Shown: positions 22,300 through 34,350, counted from the stretch's first letter. The stretch: DNA of 64,000 nucleotides from Prosapia bicincta (GCA_036971475.1 JBAIZL010000002.1:46115229-46179228); one strand, 5' to 3'. Numbers and translations: made by a program. Notes: a model not told the origin generated them from the sequence alone.

Positions 22300-23133
22300 A
22301 CTGTATAGAAAATTTTAATTTAAAGTAAGGGAGAAAATATGATTTTATGTGTCAGGTTATATTTTAGTACTGCTGTAACACGTAGGTTATGTTACATTAT
22401 TTAATGTACATTATTAATTAAGTAAAATGTTTAATATTCTACATTTTTTTATAAGTTACTAATATATCAATTTATATTTCAATAAATTTACTACAATTAA
22501 ATAAATAATAACAATAGTAATAACAATTATACTAATATTAGAAAATAATGAGTTATTTAACTTCTTCCCAGTTTTTAAAATGCAATTTCTATTAAATCTT
22601 CTAATAACTACTTCAAATGGTCAATAATGTAACGACTTCTGACTGTTGATCCTGCTGACGGATGCAAAGTCAATTTTTATTTTTGATTTACTGCAAATAT
22701 ATAATAACCGAAGCTTCAACCTCTACACGTTCAAACATTTACACAGGCAATAAGTACTCGTGGTACTAAACCTTTCTACAGTATTTTATAGTAAAGCTTT
22801 GATCTAGTGAAGCGTTTCAACGAGTAACATTGATAGGTTATTTTTGTTACTTTCAAAGTGAACCACATGGCCTTCATATGCAGTTCAAAGCCTCGGATTA
22901 AGTACATATTATAGTTGAATTTGGCTCTAATAGACATATTTTTACAACAATCAAGCTGTTATTTAAATCTTAGAAATTTAATATTTTTAATTGTTATAAT
23001 TTTTTTTCTTAAAGTAATTGCAATCATAATAGTTAAACATTATTACTGTTTCAATTATTACCGAACAATTCATTGAACAATTTGAATTATTTCAATCATT
23101 ACTGGAATATATTAAATAATGAAACAATCTATG

Positions 23134-23175
<42 letters not shown>

Positions 23176-23640
23176 GCATACCATAAACCACATGCATATG
23201 TTTGTGTGTGTATCTGTATTAGAAATTTGAAGTGCGTGTATACAATTTTATTGATAGACTTTGAGACTATTATAAATTCCAAGTATTTTGATCTACAAAA
23301 CTAAATTCTTCTAAACTAAATTTCAGATGTGTAAATGGTCTATGAACGCCTTGTAATTATCAATATATACTCAAAGGTTGAAGTAACAAGTGATTATAAA
23401 GAGAATAAAGCCAATCATAAATTACAATAGATAAAGATTGCGATTTTGTATACAAGCAAAGTATTTTGTATTCTAAATTTTGCATTGTATTTTTGTATAT
23501 AGTAAATTATTTCCATTAAAAATAATAGTTAAGGATAATTTACAAGAGCTTTACTACTCGTAATGTACTGTTAATGTTTGTTAATTTTAGTGTTTTTTAT
23601 AAGTGAAATTGCTGAAAAGAATCGTAGTAGAGGAATACCC
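22300..23640. other. AT-rich DNA with (TA)n at 23137-23172
   Basis: Apart from the TA microsatellite nothing is recognisable. Confidence 0.5.
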
Positions 23641-23764
23641 TGGAGTTCGTAGACAACTATTTAGGAATGGTGGTGGCAAGGATCATTTACAATGTAGGAG
23701 GAACGGCTGGTGAACATACTCATCATTTTAGGCGCCATCTAAATAATGAAAATTATGTAATTTA

Positions 23765-24180
23765 GAATAGTGTTGGCTTAAATTCAATAACACCACTTGG
23801 AATGCCCACACAATTTATAAACAAGGATTGGAACTGTAGTTATGCTAATCAGAAATATGGATATGTCTTCTGGACTGGTAAATGGAGTAAGACTAATTGT
23901 GAAAGCTATGGTGGAGAAACCATTATACTTGGAAATAGTTACTGGCAAAAAAAAGGAAAAGCAGCATTCCTTCCAAGAATAAAACTTTTAACAACAGATA
24001 AAAATATGCCTTTCTCATTCATTAGGCTCAATTTTAAATAGAGTTGAAAAGGCAATGACACTGATCAAAGCTCAAGGGAAAACCTTTAAAAAATTGGTAT
24101 CTATTTGGAAAACACCGTAATCAGCCATGGAGAATTAGGCTAAATGTAGCTTTTAGTAAAGTAAGAGCGCCTTGAGATAT
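23765..24180 (+). pseudogene. Helitron / Pif1-like helicase C-terminal remnant
   Basis: Plus-strand reading in three frames gives, in order: LNSITPLGMPTQFI (about 23778-23820); RIGTVVMLIRNMD then SGLVNGVRLIVKAM (from about 23825); FLPRIKLLTTDK then MPFSFIRLNF (to about 24040); then AMTLIKAQGKTF and LNVAFSKVRAP (24050-24175). These match in order the 'FLN.L.PSGLPPH', 'K.GaPVMLLRN.D...GL.NGTRLIV', 'FIPRI.L....PF.F.R.QFP', 'AMTINKAQGQ' and 'LYVA.SRV' blocks of Pif1-family helicases, the C-terminal half of Helitron replication proteins. Walker A/B motifs and the Rep domain are absent. At least two frameshifts and several stops are needed. A Helitron is more likely than the host PIF1 gene because the copy is dead and lies in a transposon-rich region. 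Confidence 0.75.
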
Positions 24181-24259
24181 GATTCAAATAGAAAACCGAA
24201 ACACAAAAGAGAAAATAAACAATTATGAGAATAGCAACAAAAAAAGATTGTTTACCGAG

Positions 24260-26892
24260 AAATACGATTGCGATTCTAGCATTTATTGGTATTTGAATGA
24301 AATTATTAGTAAAATACTTAAACTATTAAAATTATTTAACTGTGAATATTTCACTGTTATGAATATTTTTGTAATAAATAATATTATAACAATAAATAAG
24401 AAGCAACAATTGCTGCTACAAGCCCCTAGTATTCTTTAATTGCTTGTAGATTAGACAAACAAAACTGAATAAAATACGAAGTTCAATTCTGTTGAACTGC
24501 CACTGAGCAGAAATATAAATAATAAATGAATTTACGTTTACAGAAGAAAGTCTTTGAAGCAGTAGTGACGAATATCGCGGTTCAAAGTGACATAAAACAG
24601 GTATCAATATCGATTAATGAACTTATTCCAGTTACAAAGTGTAAGATTATCTTTTCTTGGAAAATATTTTATCAAATTAAAACAATTTCACTTCATGGAT
24701 TTACAAAAATAAACTGTAGGTCTTTATTTATGTGCTTCCTTTTAATTTATAATTAGATTTAAAAATAAAATGTAAAAGTTTTATACAATTTGTTGGGTAT
24801 TTTTCAACAATAGCTTACGACTTAAAGGCAGTCATAATTAGTAAAACCTGAAACTCACTTTAGGTAACTATATGTCTTTGTAAAGTAGTTGCAGACTGAT
24901 CAATCTAAATCAAATGTGTTTTGATAAAATTACATGCTAAGGCATCAAGATATTAAGTAAAAGTTAAATCAAAGTTAAATAACAAGGAAAACATTATTAA
25001 TTATAGATAGTAAGAGACCAACACTGAAATAAATCGCTTTTAAGTCTGTTAGTAGTTTTCGTTGTAACCAAACTTTACATTTCAAAATTCTGTAACGAAA
25101 AAATTATAATCGAAATTTCAGAGTTTCAGTGCTGTTCTTAAAATGTATGAGGAGTAAAAAGTTTAAAAAAAAACACACAAAATTGGCTAATCGCATGTTG
25201 TAATGCATTTCCCCCCTTCAAAATAAGAAATAAAAGCAAAATATAAATTTTAAAAATTGGAAAACTAAGCAAAATCAGTTACTTGATTTCCATTTCGGTT
25301 AAAAACACAATTTTGAAGATAACTTGTTGCAAATCAAGTGTATTTAGGAAGATTTGGTGTAAAAGTACTTAATACCCTCTTTGTCCTGCTTGCGAATTCT
25401 TATTTTAAAAGGACCAAATGTTTTATGTAATGCAATCTACGTTTTCTTCAACAACGTGGATGAAAAGTGTAAATAGAAGCAGTGCTATTTATGCTCCACG
25501 CACTTTGGATCAGACAGTTGTTATCTCAGTTTACTATAAATAGAAAAGTCAACAGTGGAATCTTACTTCAATGTACATGAGCTTTTCCCAAACCCAAAAC
25601 GATCACTAATAATCCCAAACATGATCAAATTATTTCTGAAATTCTATAAAAAATACGTATCTGTGTCGAATTGAATCACACCGCATAGTAATACCATTGG
25701 AGGTTCGTTTGAAAACTTTTGTATGGTTTTAGTAGCCATAAACATAAACAGAGGGTTTCCTTGTCATATTGGAAAGTGTAGTTAAAAATAATTAGACAAC
25801 AATTTTTTTAATAAATGCCAGAAATATTTCGTAATAACAAGAATGTAGGCCTACTATTAATGATTAATTTTACAATTAAAAAATAATATAATATATAATA
25901 ATATATTATAATAATACCAACGGCTAAAAATATTTGTGTAAGACCTATAGACCCTCCCGTAAGTATATACATATAAAAAAAATATATATATATCTTTTTA
26001 ACACAGAGCTAAGATATATTTGAATAACAGTGTAATAACATGGTTTGTAAACACTCATATTATCCACCACTTTATTTACACGAATTTTGAATTTATGTTC
26101 ATGTTAATTTTTGTTTTAATCTGCATTTGTTTATACCAGTACCTATTAATTAGTAGGTACTGATTATACTAACCTCATTATTTTAACGGATTTGAAACAG
26201 CTGATCTATTACGCAATCAAATTTTACAGCTAATTTAATCCGATGGTTATTTACTGAAATTTAAGCAGCTGGTAGCTTACAAGAGATATAGCTTATAGCT
26301 TCAGCTGTTCAGAAAAAATATAGGACAAAACCTTTAAAATTATTAATTAGCAAAACCCCTTCTTATCGCACCTCTTTGTTATAAAACGAAAATACTCTCA
26401 ACATTTCAAATTAATCACTTATATAGTTTTGTATCTACTTTGGTTCTCAGTCGCACATAAATAGATTTATTAAAAAACTTTTTCAATTTGTTTCAGTTTT
26501 TTTACTTTAATGTTGGTAAAAGTGTAATTAATAAACTAAACACGGTAAAAGTTAAATGTATTTTAATATTAGATCATAACAATTGCAATAATTAAAAAAA
26601 AGTTAAATAGAAAATAATATCATTACTAGTAAAATGCTAAACATGTTATACATCAAAAAGTAATAAAAAGTAATATTTTTCCATTTCATAAATAGTTTCA
26701 ATAACAGAAAATTTCAATAACACATTAAATGTCTTGATTTTTATCCTACAAATTCTTAAGTTATTATTTTAATTTTCCTACATTCTTTTGTTATTACAAA
26801 TATTAATTAAAGAAGATTCTTAATATTTCGTGTAGTTTTTCTATATTACTCAAATTCTTTCACTTATAAAATATTTTGAAAATAATAATAAA

Positions 26893-26893
<1 letters not shown>
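24260..26893. other. AT-rich DNA, nothing recognised
   Basis: Open stretches at 24179-24756 are AT-rich and lack domains. They follow the helicase remnant and could be decayed tail of that element, but this is not demonstrable by eye. Confidence 0.45.
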
Positions 26894-26926
<33 letters not shown>

Positions 26927-26991
26927 CACACAAACTGACTCACACACATAACACACACTCGCACTCGACACCCCCCCCCCCACACACACAG
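26894..26991. repeat. (CA)n-rich low-complexity tract
   Basis: (AC)n followed by interrupted CACA/ACTC repeats, a C run and a final (AC)n. Confidence 0.95.
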
Positions 26992-26999
26992 GGGCGTCT

Positions 27000-27617
27000 T
27001 CTTTAAAATGCTGGCATAACATTCAATCAATTGTTATGACAATCCTAAACAAATAATCAACTCTAGAAAATATTAAAAATCCTTAACCACATTTAACCTT
27101 TTCTACTCACGTTTGGTGTATTCGAATAGTCGAAAATCTATGATTGCTATTAGATTTAGATGTATAGCATAGAAGATTGCTAAAATGTTTGTATTTAATT
27201 TTAATTTAACCCTTTCGATTTTATAACTAATCGGTCCTAAATTTAATAATCGGACACTGGAATAAGTTAAATGTTCTCTCTCCAGTTTAAACTCTTGTTC
27301 AGCCTAGGACAGAAACCAACAATGCTGAATCTGATTAATAGAAATATTTTAGAGGTAATGGGAGATTCAAGAGAACAAAATCCTAGACGGAGCCCGAATA
27401 AAAAAATAGTAGGCCTACTTAAATATGAGCATATTACGGAAAGGGCAGGGGAAGAAATGTACTAGAGTCAGTCAACAAATCATAGGCGCAATTGCAATCC
27501 GGTTAGATAAGGTATGTGGACAATATTTACCTTGAGCTATTAGGTTAATATATCAAGCACAGAACTATAGATACAGCTCGCCATAGTACACTACCCTACT
27601 ATAGTATTATAACGTGG
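27000..27617. other. AT-rich DNA, nothing recognised
   Basis: An open stretch at 27271-27465 (+) has no recognisable motif. Confidence 0.45.
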
Positions 27618-28088
27618 AGGATCTAGCAAGTTATGCCATGTAATAGATGTAATAAAAATACATGTAAGATATAACAAAGACCACTTCAATTCAAATTTCT
27701 TTTACGTCTACACATGTATCATATAAGTTCTCAACATATAAAACCTAAGAAAAACTATAGTATATGAACCTAACCTAAGAATAGGTTATAAACTGATATG
27801 ATTCGAATTGCATTGTTGCTTTTTCACAATATTACCTGTTGAAAATTATTTTTCTTATCCAGAAACATAATACGAGCATTAGTAATGCTAGGAGGACCTA
27901 GCAAGTTATGTCATGTAATAGATGTAATTTAAAAACGTGTAATATTTAAGAAATACCACTTCAATTCAATTTTCTCTTACGTCTACACATGTATCATATA
28001 AGTTCTCAACATAAAAAAACCTTATATAATATATAAAAAATATAAACAACCTCTCACCACAAATTCAACAATTTTTATTTTAACCCAA

Positions 28089-28121
28089 TGTACATTTCGA
28101 CTACAAAGTAATCATCTTCAG
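28089..28121 (-). ncRNA. Hammerhead-like motif, left arm of fold-back B
   Basis: Minus strand: CTGAAGA, T, GATTAC, loop TTT, GTAGTC, GAAA, then the palindrome TGTACA. The 6-bp stem includes one G.U pair. Both core boxes are intact, with an extra T at the core-stem junction. Confidence 0.45.
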
Positions 28122-28169
28122 AGCTATTTTACAAGTGACTGAAATTTTAGAGTCACTTGTAAAATACCT

Positions 28170-28203
28170 CTGAAGATGATTACTTTATAATCGAAATATA
28201 CAT
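28170..28203 (+). ncRNA. Hammerhead-like motif, right arm of fold-back B
   Basis: Plus strand: CTGAAGA, T, GATTA, loop, TAATC, GAAA, TATACA. Relative to the left arm, the wobble pair has become U-A, so the stem is kept despite substitution, while the loop-closing C-G pair is lost. Confidence 0.45.
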
Positions 28204-28474
28204 TAGATTAAAATAAAAATTGTTGAATTTCTGGTAAGAGGTTGTTTTTATTTAATATAAACATTTACGCCACAGTTGCTTCAAGTGGTTATAAAACAAC
28301 CTATTAAGAACTATAGTATAAGAACCTAACCGTAGAATAGGTTAGGTTTAAAAAAACAATAATAAATATACGATTGTAAGTTAGTCACCTTAACCCAAGG
28401 TAGTTTTATTCATGCAATGACTAAAATTAAGGCTAGTAGTTCAATTCTGTAATCTTTTAATTTACGCAAGAAAC

Positions 28475-28477
<3 letters not shown>

Positions 28478-28557
<80 letters not shown>
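28478..28557. repeat. (CA)n(TA)n compound microsatellite
   Basis: CA repeats to about 28504, then about 26 TA repeats. Confidence 0.98.
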
Positions 28558-28558
<1 letters not shown>

Positions 28559-28975
28559 GTCCAAATAATCATGAAATATGCATGTTAAAGGAATGTGTTT
28601 TAACATTGTGGCTGTGTTCCTTTACCGATAATTGTTGTTAGTTTTAATTGTTTGAGGTTTAAAATACTTAATTCTTTAGATGTGTTTGCAAAACAAAATA
28701 AATCGTGGTTTAAGCCAAGTCTTAGCGTAGTATGATTAGAGTAATTTTACTTTTAACTGTTTGCTGAGGATTAGCAAGAGCTGCTATTAGCGAAAAGTCA
28801 AAAGGTTTTATTACCAAGGAAAAATCAACTCTCAGGTGGCTCGGCTTATGAAGTCTTATGGAGTTTTTTTATGGTTATCTGGTATATTATTAAATTTCTG
28901 GATAAGAAAAATAATTTTCAACAGGTAAGATTGTGAAAAAGCAATATTGCAATTCGTATAATATCAGTTTATAAC

Positions 28976-30238
28976 AAACATTTCCCTCACTGCTGTTTAA
29001 TTCGTAACTATATACTTAAAATGAAATAGTATTGTATTACTGAAAAGAAATAAAAATGGTTTTGAATTAACTTATTATTAAAATTTACATTAATGTCAAC
29101 TTCAACAACAACCAATGAAATACTTGGAAATATCGTTACTCTTACCCAAGTTACAAATCTATTCTAATAATTGTTAAAATTTAGTTGCAAAGAAGTTGGT
29201 TAGGATAGATTTGATTACCAAATAAAAACAATAATAATTTTTAGCTTATACCAAGTGATTGCTGAAGTGAATAAGTTACCTCAGTTTACGGATCTAGCAC
29301 TGCATAAGTTCATTTTTTTCTTACTGTGTGTTTTTACCGTGAATTTATTTTGTTCATCTTTATTGCAAATTGTAAAAATATATCCTCTAATAGGTTGTTT
29401 AATGGAACGAAAATTATTATTTTTTAAAACTAAACCTATCCTAGCCACCTGGTACTGTATACTTTACTGGTACTGTACTGTATACTTAGCTTTGTAGCAA
29501 TGTAGTGTAGAATAAGATAGTGTTTTATTTTGGAAATACCCTTTACACTTCTGTTTGTAAATTGAAGCTATGTTAGTACAATTCAAATTTTAACCACTGT
29601 TAAATTAAAGTTTTCAATAGTTAAGTCATTTTGTGGTTGTTTAGCCTGTATTTTGAAGTAACTCATATAAAAAACGAAAATAAGATCATGTAAATATGCT
29701 AACTAATACTATATCATTAAATAATTAATAACTGAAATAGGTAAAACATGAAATATAGAAATTCCACAAATATCCGGCCACATGGGCCTGATTACAAATA
29801 ATAATTTTATTAGAAAACTAATTCGAAAGTCACAAATTCCTAAATTCTTTTTTGTCGGCTTGAGCGACGACTCAAACATATGAATTTACTTCGAATTGTT
29901 CCTTGCCTTCTTTTATAATCATAAAAAGGAACCACAGATGAAACAAGTCTGAGAGTTTTAGTTTCGACAGCTGTAGGCAGATGGCGTAAACAGTGCCATG
30001 ACCTTTGAAACGACGTTGTTTACAATAAATGACAAAACCATGACTTTTGGATCCCAAGAAAGTTCAATATTTTAAAAATATTTACCACTTGGGTACTTAT
30101 CTTTTAAAGTCCCTTGTTCTTGTAAAAGTGATAAGCATACTGACTAAGTTAGTGACTTCAAATGGTGCCTAATTATAGAATCTCAATGTCACACAAGTGT
30201 TTCAATGTCGATAGTGTTTTCGCTTTTGTTTAGCGTAA
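28976..30238. other. AT-rich DNA, nothing recognised
   Basis: Open stretches at 29255-29497 (+) and 29872-30057 (-) lack recognisable motifs. Confidence 0.45.
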
Positions 30239-30239
30239 G

Positions 30240-30270
<31 letters not shown>

Positions 30271-30340
30271 TGGCGAGTGCGAACGTGTATGTGTGTGAGC
30301 GAGGCCGTATGCGCGCGCCAGTGCGAGAGTGTTTGTGTAC

Positions 30341-30371
<31 letters not shown>

Positions 30372-30412
30372 GGAGAGAGAGAGAAAGAGAGGGAGAGAGA
30401 GAGAGAGAGAGA
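30239..30412. repeat. (GT)n and (GA)n microsatellites
   Basis: (GT)n at 30239-30270, a GC-richer spacer with GCGCGC, then (GA)n with AAAG and GGGA interruptions at 30340-30412. The Arg/Glu and Cys/Val-rich translations are artefacts. Confidence 0.97.
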
Positions 30413-30782
30413 ATATATTTGTGTCCTAATATTGTACTAAATTGTATGTAGGCCTAATTGAAAATATGAGAACTGTGATCAGGTTTAGACTAAAGATGTA
30501 AAACACATACAAATTCACTTGTTATAAACACCTTTATGTCTTATGACGAATTAAAAAAAAAATATATATTTGGATTATTACGGAAGGATAAATTAGTGAA
30601 ATTATATTTAAAAAAGAAAATGGCAACTTAGAGCTATCATAGTTGCTAAACGTAGTCTAATATATTTGGTGGCAAAGGTATTAGAATAAATCTTTGTTAA
30701 TATTACGTAAATATTAAAATTAGATAAAGAAATAGAGGAAGTAATACTTTTAACAATTACAATTAACGAAAATTGTCCTTAC

Positions 30783-30849
30783 CTGAGGTTTGGTCGGTGT
30801 CCATATCTGCAAAGTGCTTCATAGCACGATAGTTCCTTACAACCACCAT
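30783..30849 (-). CDS. Candidate first coding exon, gene unknown
   Basis: On the minus strand, ATG at 30849-30847 follows an in-frame upstream stop and opens 22 codons (MVVVRNYRAMKHF... ending in DTDQTS). These run into CAG|GTAAGG at 30783/30782, a near-consensus 5' splice site. The exon and about 120 bp upstream (to about 30970) are GC-richer than the flanks, as expected for a 5' UTR plus first exon. Beyond the donor the sequence turns AT-rich, as an intron would. I do not recognise the protein. The next exon would lie below 30780 and I could not find it. Without a second exon or homology this remains a candidate; a chance ATG-donor pair in a GC-rich patch is the alternative. Confidence 0.35.
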
Positions 30850-31267
30850 CACTCTGAGATCAATAGGTCAGGACACCACTGATAACACGAAGCTTACGGG
30901 CAAAGTCCTCAAGCTACACACACACTTCGTCTGTTAGACCGCACATACTAATCACCTTCTATCTCTTATGGAAACATTAACTCCTCTAATAATGTAACTG
31001 TAATTATACGTGTTGTATAATTAAAATTCTTGATGGACACAGATATAAATTTGTTAAACCTCTAGGAATTAGTGTATCAATTAGTAATATTTTGTTTATT
31101 AACCTTTAAACGATTATTAGATGGAGTTAACTATTTCGTCTATTTTTAATACCACGATTTTATAGGATAGGTCGATTTTTATAATTAATAAATTTATATT
31201 CTTTTGAAATTGATTTTTCTGTTTAAATGGTTTAAAATATTTTTTTTCAGTAAAATTCTTGTCATAC

Positions 31268-31500
31268 AACCGGAGCGAGTAAACATTGATGCCGAAAAGG
31301 GGGATACTAGCAGCACTACTGCTGGACCGAGTAATCATTGGACGCAGAAATAATACTCAACCGTGTAAACATTGCCGGCAAAGAGGGATATACAAGCAGC
31401 AGTACTATCCAACCTAGTTATTATTTCCACCTGAGGTAGATTAGCAGCGGTATTACCCTACCGAGCAAGAAAAGATAATACTAGCAGCACGGTAGCAGTA
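31268..31500 (+). repeat. Diverged tandem units, left half of a fold-back-like pair
   Basis: Four to five diverged units of about 35-52 bp with the pattern CCGAGTAAACATTG, a GAGGGATA-like block, then AGCAGC..TACT, starting near 31270, 31324, 31360, 31410 and 31458. An inverted relative is at 31838-31945. No coding frame. Confidence 0.7.
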
Positions 31501-31837
31501 TAAAAAATCTATTTTACAGACGGATGTGTCAACTTAAACTATTATCCAGAACAAAACGTCCTTTCCTAACTTTGGCGTTAACTATTTTACAGGCACACGT
31601 AATGTTTATTAATGTGGTGACTTTAACGATGTGATCTTTAAGTATTCGAATCTTTGTATGGAATTAAATCAATTAATATATTATAACTATATTAAAAACC
31701 ATTTATAAACTAACGATTTGAAGATGAATTTCCTTTCATTCCAAGACACATTGAAAACTTTTGACATAACTTGAAGTAGAATTAATAACGCATATGTAAA
31801 GGACTATATCCCTATATACTTCAAACATATTCGTGGG

Positions 31838-31945
31838 CAATGTTTACTCGGCCCGGTACTAGAGCTGTTAGTTATCCCTCTTCACACGCAACATTTACAT
31901 AGTATAGTAGTAGTACGACACTAACTGTTAACTCGGTCGCTAGTA
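31838..31945 (-). repeat. Inverted relative of the 31268-31500 units
   Basis: Read on the minus strand this gives one to two units with the same blocks (GGCCGAGTAAACATTG, GAGGGATA, CTAGT/AGCAGC-like). Together with 31268-31500 it forms an inverted pair around about 340 bp of AT-rich DNA, resembling the subrepeat-built long inverted termini of Foldback-type elements. Confidence 0.6.
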
Positions 31946-31949
31946 GAGT

Positions 31950-33283
31950 CACCTATATTTATTTACTGTTCATATACATTACAGTTTTTAAAATTAAGAA
32001 AGCATTCTCTTCGATGAGCTTTGTGTATCTAATACAATAAAAATGATGACAATGGATGTCGTTTTAGGAGAAAATGTTTTTAAATCTATTTTTCAAAGAA
32101 AATGACACAGGAATATTCCTGCTGTACATATAAAAGGCCTGATATAAGTAGATATATTTTATCGTAATATGATATTAGTATAAAACATATAAAAGATAAG
32201 TGAAATTAACTTTCAATAAATGGTACAATGAATTGACAATGGTTTTGTGTCTTTGGTTTCTGTTTAACGAATTTTATTGAAGTTAGTAACTACTTCCCCA
32301 ACACAATTCATGGACTTGATCATGACATCCAGCGAAACTTTCACATTTAAACTTAACAATTTAAGATTCTAACTCTGCAAACCCTCTCTTTGATAAATAT
32401 CACTTAGTGCGTCTCATTTTCATAAGTCTCAAGTCTTTCATAAATTTAAATAAATTATCAAGTAGGTTCAGAAAGTAGTTAATTTTTTTAATTCAAACAA
32501 ATTTCAATTTCTAACTTTACTTATCAAATAGCATTAAACTGGGAGCGTTCAATCTTATATGTAAAATGAGAAAACTCTTATTACCTTACAAATCGATTAA
32601 TTAAAACCTTAATAAAATATTTGAATAAAAAAAAGAAGCGTTTCAGATGATTTAGACGAGAAAATTATTTAATTATGTACTTTAAAGGTTTAATTTAGGA
32701 TATTATTTACAAAATAGGAAATGTAAGTTTCCTTAAAAGGTTTTCGATTAAAAATCAAGTACAAATGCGTGTCAATTATCTTGTAAATTTTATGAAAAAG
32801 CCAAGATAAGTTAAAAAATCCATTGAAATTATAATTAAAAACCTAAATATTGAGCTTCATAATGGAAACAATTTATAGGCTAATTAAAAGTAAATTTCAA
32901 TTACATAAAACTTGTCAGTAAATATGTAACAGACAAGTGTTAAATGTTTTGTTATATCTTAAATTAGATATAATTGAATATATGCATGGTATAATTATTT
33001 TTTTTTTGTGGTTTTGAGGTAACAGCCAGTAAGACTGTCATGGTGTATGAATAATAGAGAGGATGAAGTAGGGGTACACTCCCTTAATGCAGGATGTAGG
33101 CCATGATAATTATATCACGTGTGGAGGCTTGTATATATTAACCTACTTTATATCAGAACCTTATTTGAAAATGTAAATTTTAAAATGCATTTGAAATTTC
33201 AGAAAATCTTTACCCAAAATTTTAATATTTATTTAAAGTTTTATCTTTATTCACAACCAAAATATTGACCCTTATCACCTACG

Positions 33284-33329
<46 letters not shown>

Positions 33330-33899
33330 ATGTAATTTTGATGGCAATATATAGTTTGTATCTTTAAACTAAAAAATACATTTTAAATAGCCTCTTGATT
33401 TTATTGTGATACGAAATTTCAAAAGTCATCATAAAAATAATATGTTTTTAGAAGAGTAGGATGCATTTAGACAGGAAGATCATAAGCTTGGATAAAGATG
33501 ACTGCTTGAAGATGTGTTTTAGAAGAAGTTTGGTTAATTGGTAAAAATTCGGACTGAATATTATAAATAAGTAAAATATTTTCAAGTATCCTAAAAAGTA
33601 AGGACGAAATTTGTACACTGCTATTGGCCTTTGGTAATGTATGTTTTTTATAAATAATATCTTTTAACAAATTATTGGTAAAATTGTAATTTGTATTGCT
33701 CATTATTTAAATTTTTTTGTAAAAGATTAAGAGACTATTTAATATTTTAAGCATGTAGTGATACTTTGTTGTAATTGAGAAATATAATTTTTGATTACTT
33801 TTGAATATAAATTAATTATTTATAAACAAAAAATTAGAGAAAAAATTGATATAAAGATAATTACAGTACAAACTTTTACAAATATCTAGTAACATATCA
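31950..33899. other. AT-rich DNA with (TA)n at 33285-33328
   Basis: A GC-richer patch at 33010-33130 is unidentified. No gene is supported. Confidence 0.45.
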
Positions 33900-34030
33900 C
33901 TGTACGGCACTACGCGTTCTTAGGTAAACACGTTGCCACATCCTTCACACGCGGTGAATGATAGTCGACTGGAGTTTTAAAGCGCTCCGACTCCCGCCTC
34001 ACCCCCACCCTACTCCCGTCCAACTAATCA
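33900..34030 (-). promoter_or_regulatory. GC-rich block, possible minus-strand promoter
   Basis: This 130-bp block is much GC-richer than anything near it. On the minus strand it has a GAGGCGGGA box, TTTAAAA, and TCATTC (an arthropod initiator-like TCA[G/T]T[C/T]) about 22 bp downstream of the start of TTTAAAA. That spacing is shorter than usual and no exon is recognisable downstream. A transposon fragment is equally possible. Confidence 0.2.
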
Positions 34031-34310
34031 CAAAAAATCAAACCTTTGCCCTTATAGCCGTTAATACAACACTAATAAGATTGTGCGTTGATAATTTACG
34101 AAATCCCTGAAAGTAGATTGTAAAATACAATCGGAACAGTCTTGGAAATTGTAAATTCAGTTAAAAAAAATTTGTATTAGATCCTCATTTTGATCATTGT
34201 CTACTATATTTTTATCCATTCCTACTTTATTAAATCGAATAACTTTTGATAACATTGTGAGTGATTCATGTTTTGCGTGTTGTTGTTATAACAATAAAAT
34301 AAGCCTGTGT

Positions 34311-34350
34311 GCGTGTGTGTATGTGTGGGTTGAGTAGGCGGGGGGGGGGG
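34311..34350. repeat. (GT)n and G-run low-complexity tract
   Basis: Short imperfect (TG)n followed by a run of about ten G. Confidence 0.95.

Larger units (their letters stand above)
28044..28248. mobile_element. Fold-back element B (PLE-end-like palindrome)
   Basis: The arms of about 95-100 bp are reverse complements, from AAACAACCTCTCACCACAAA on the left to its diverged inverse at 28239-28248, centred near 28143. Each arm contains a CTGAAGA-hairpin-GAAA motif. The outer part (AACCTCT..CCACAAA..., then an A/T-rich stretch, then TGTACA) aligns with fold-back C at 54.4 kb, so B and C are one family. It is inserted in the second copy of a tandem duplication, which bounds the insertion to about 28019-28312. 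Confidence 0.85.
27618..28345. repeat. Imperfect tandem duplication, second copy interrupted
   Basis: Copy 1 runs from 'ctagcaagttatg' near 27621 to 'cctaagaataggtta' near 27790. Copy 2 starts with the same phrase at 27900, offset about 278 bp, and continues through 'tacacatgtatcatataagttctcaaca' to about 28018. It resumes with 'actatagtataagaacctaacc' near 28312. Between these points copy 2 carries about 290 bp absent from copy 1, which includes fold-back element B. Copy 1 is therefore the empty-site reference for the insertion. Confidence 0.85.
27785..28975. repeat. Inverted repeat, 81-bp arms 1.03 kb apart
   Basis: 27785-27865 and 28895-28975 are reverse complements over 81 bp with about six mismatches (roughly 93%). 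The pair encloses the second copy of the tandem duplication, fold-back element B and a (CA)n(TA)n tract. No ORF lies between the arms and I see no target duplication outside them. It could be a non-autonomous element with long terminal inverted repeats, or two opposed copies of a dispersed repeat. Confidence 0.85.

Noticed and set aside
28318..28348. CCTAACC and GGTTAGG words considered as telomeric (TTAGG)n
   Set aside because: They occur once each as an inverted pair, not as tandem pentamers.
30205..30440. Two overlapping open frames rich in Cys/Val then Glu/Arg
   Set aside because: Produced entirely by (GT)n and (GA)n repeats.
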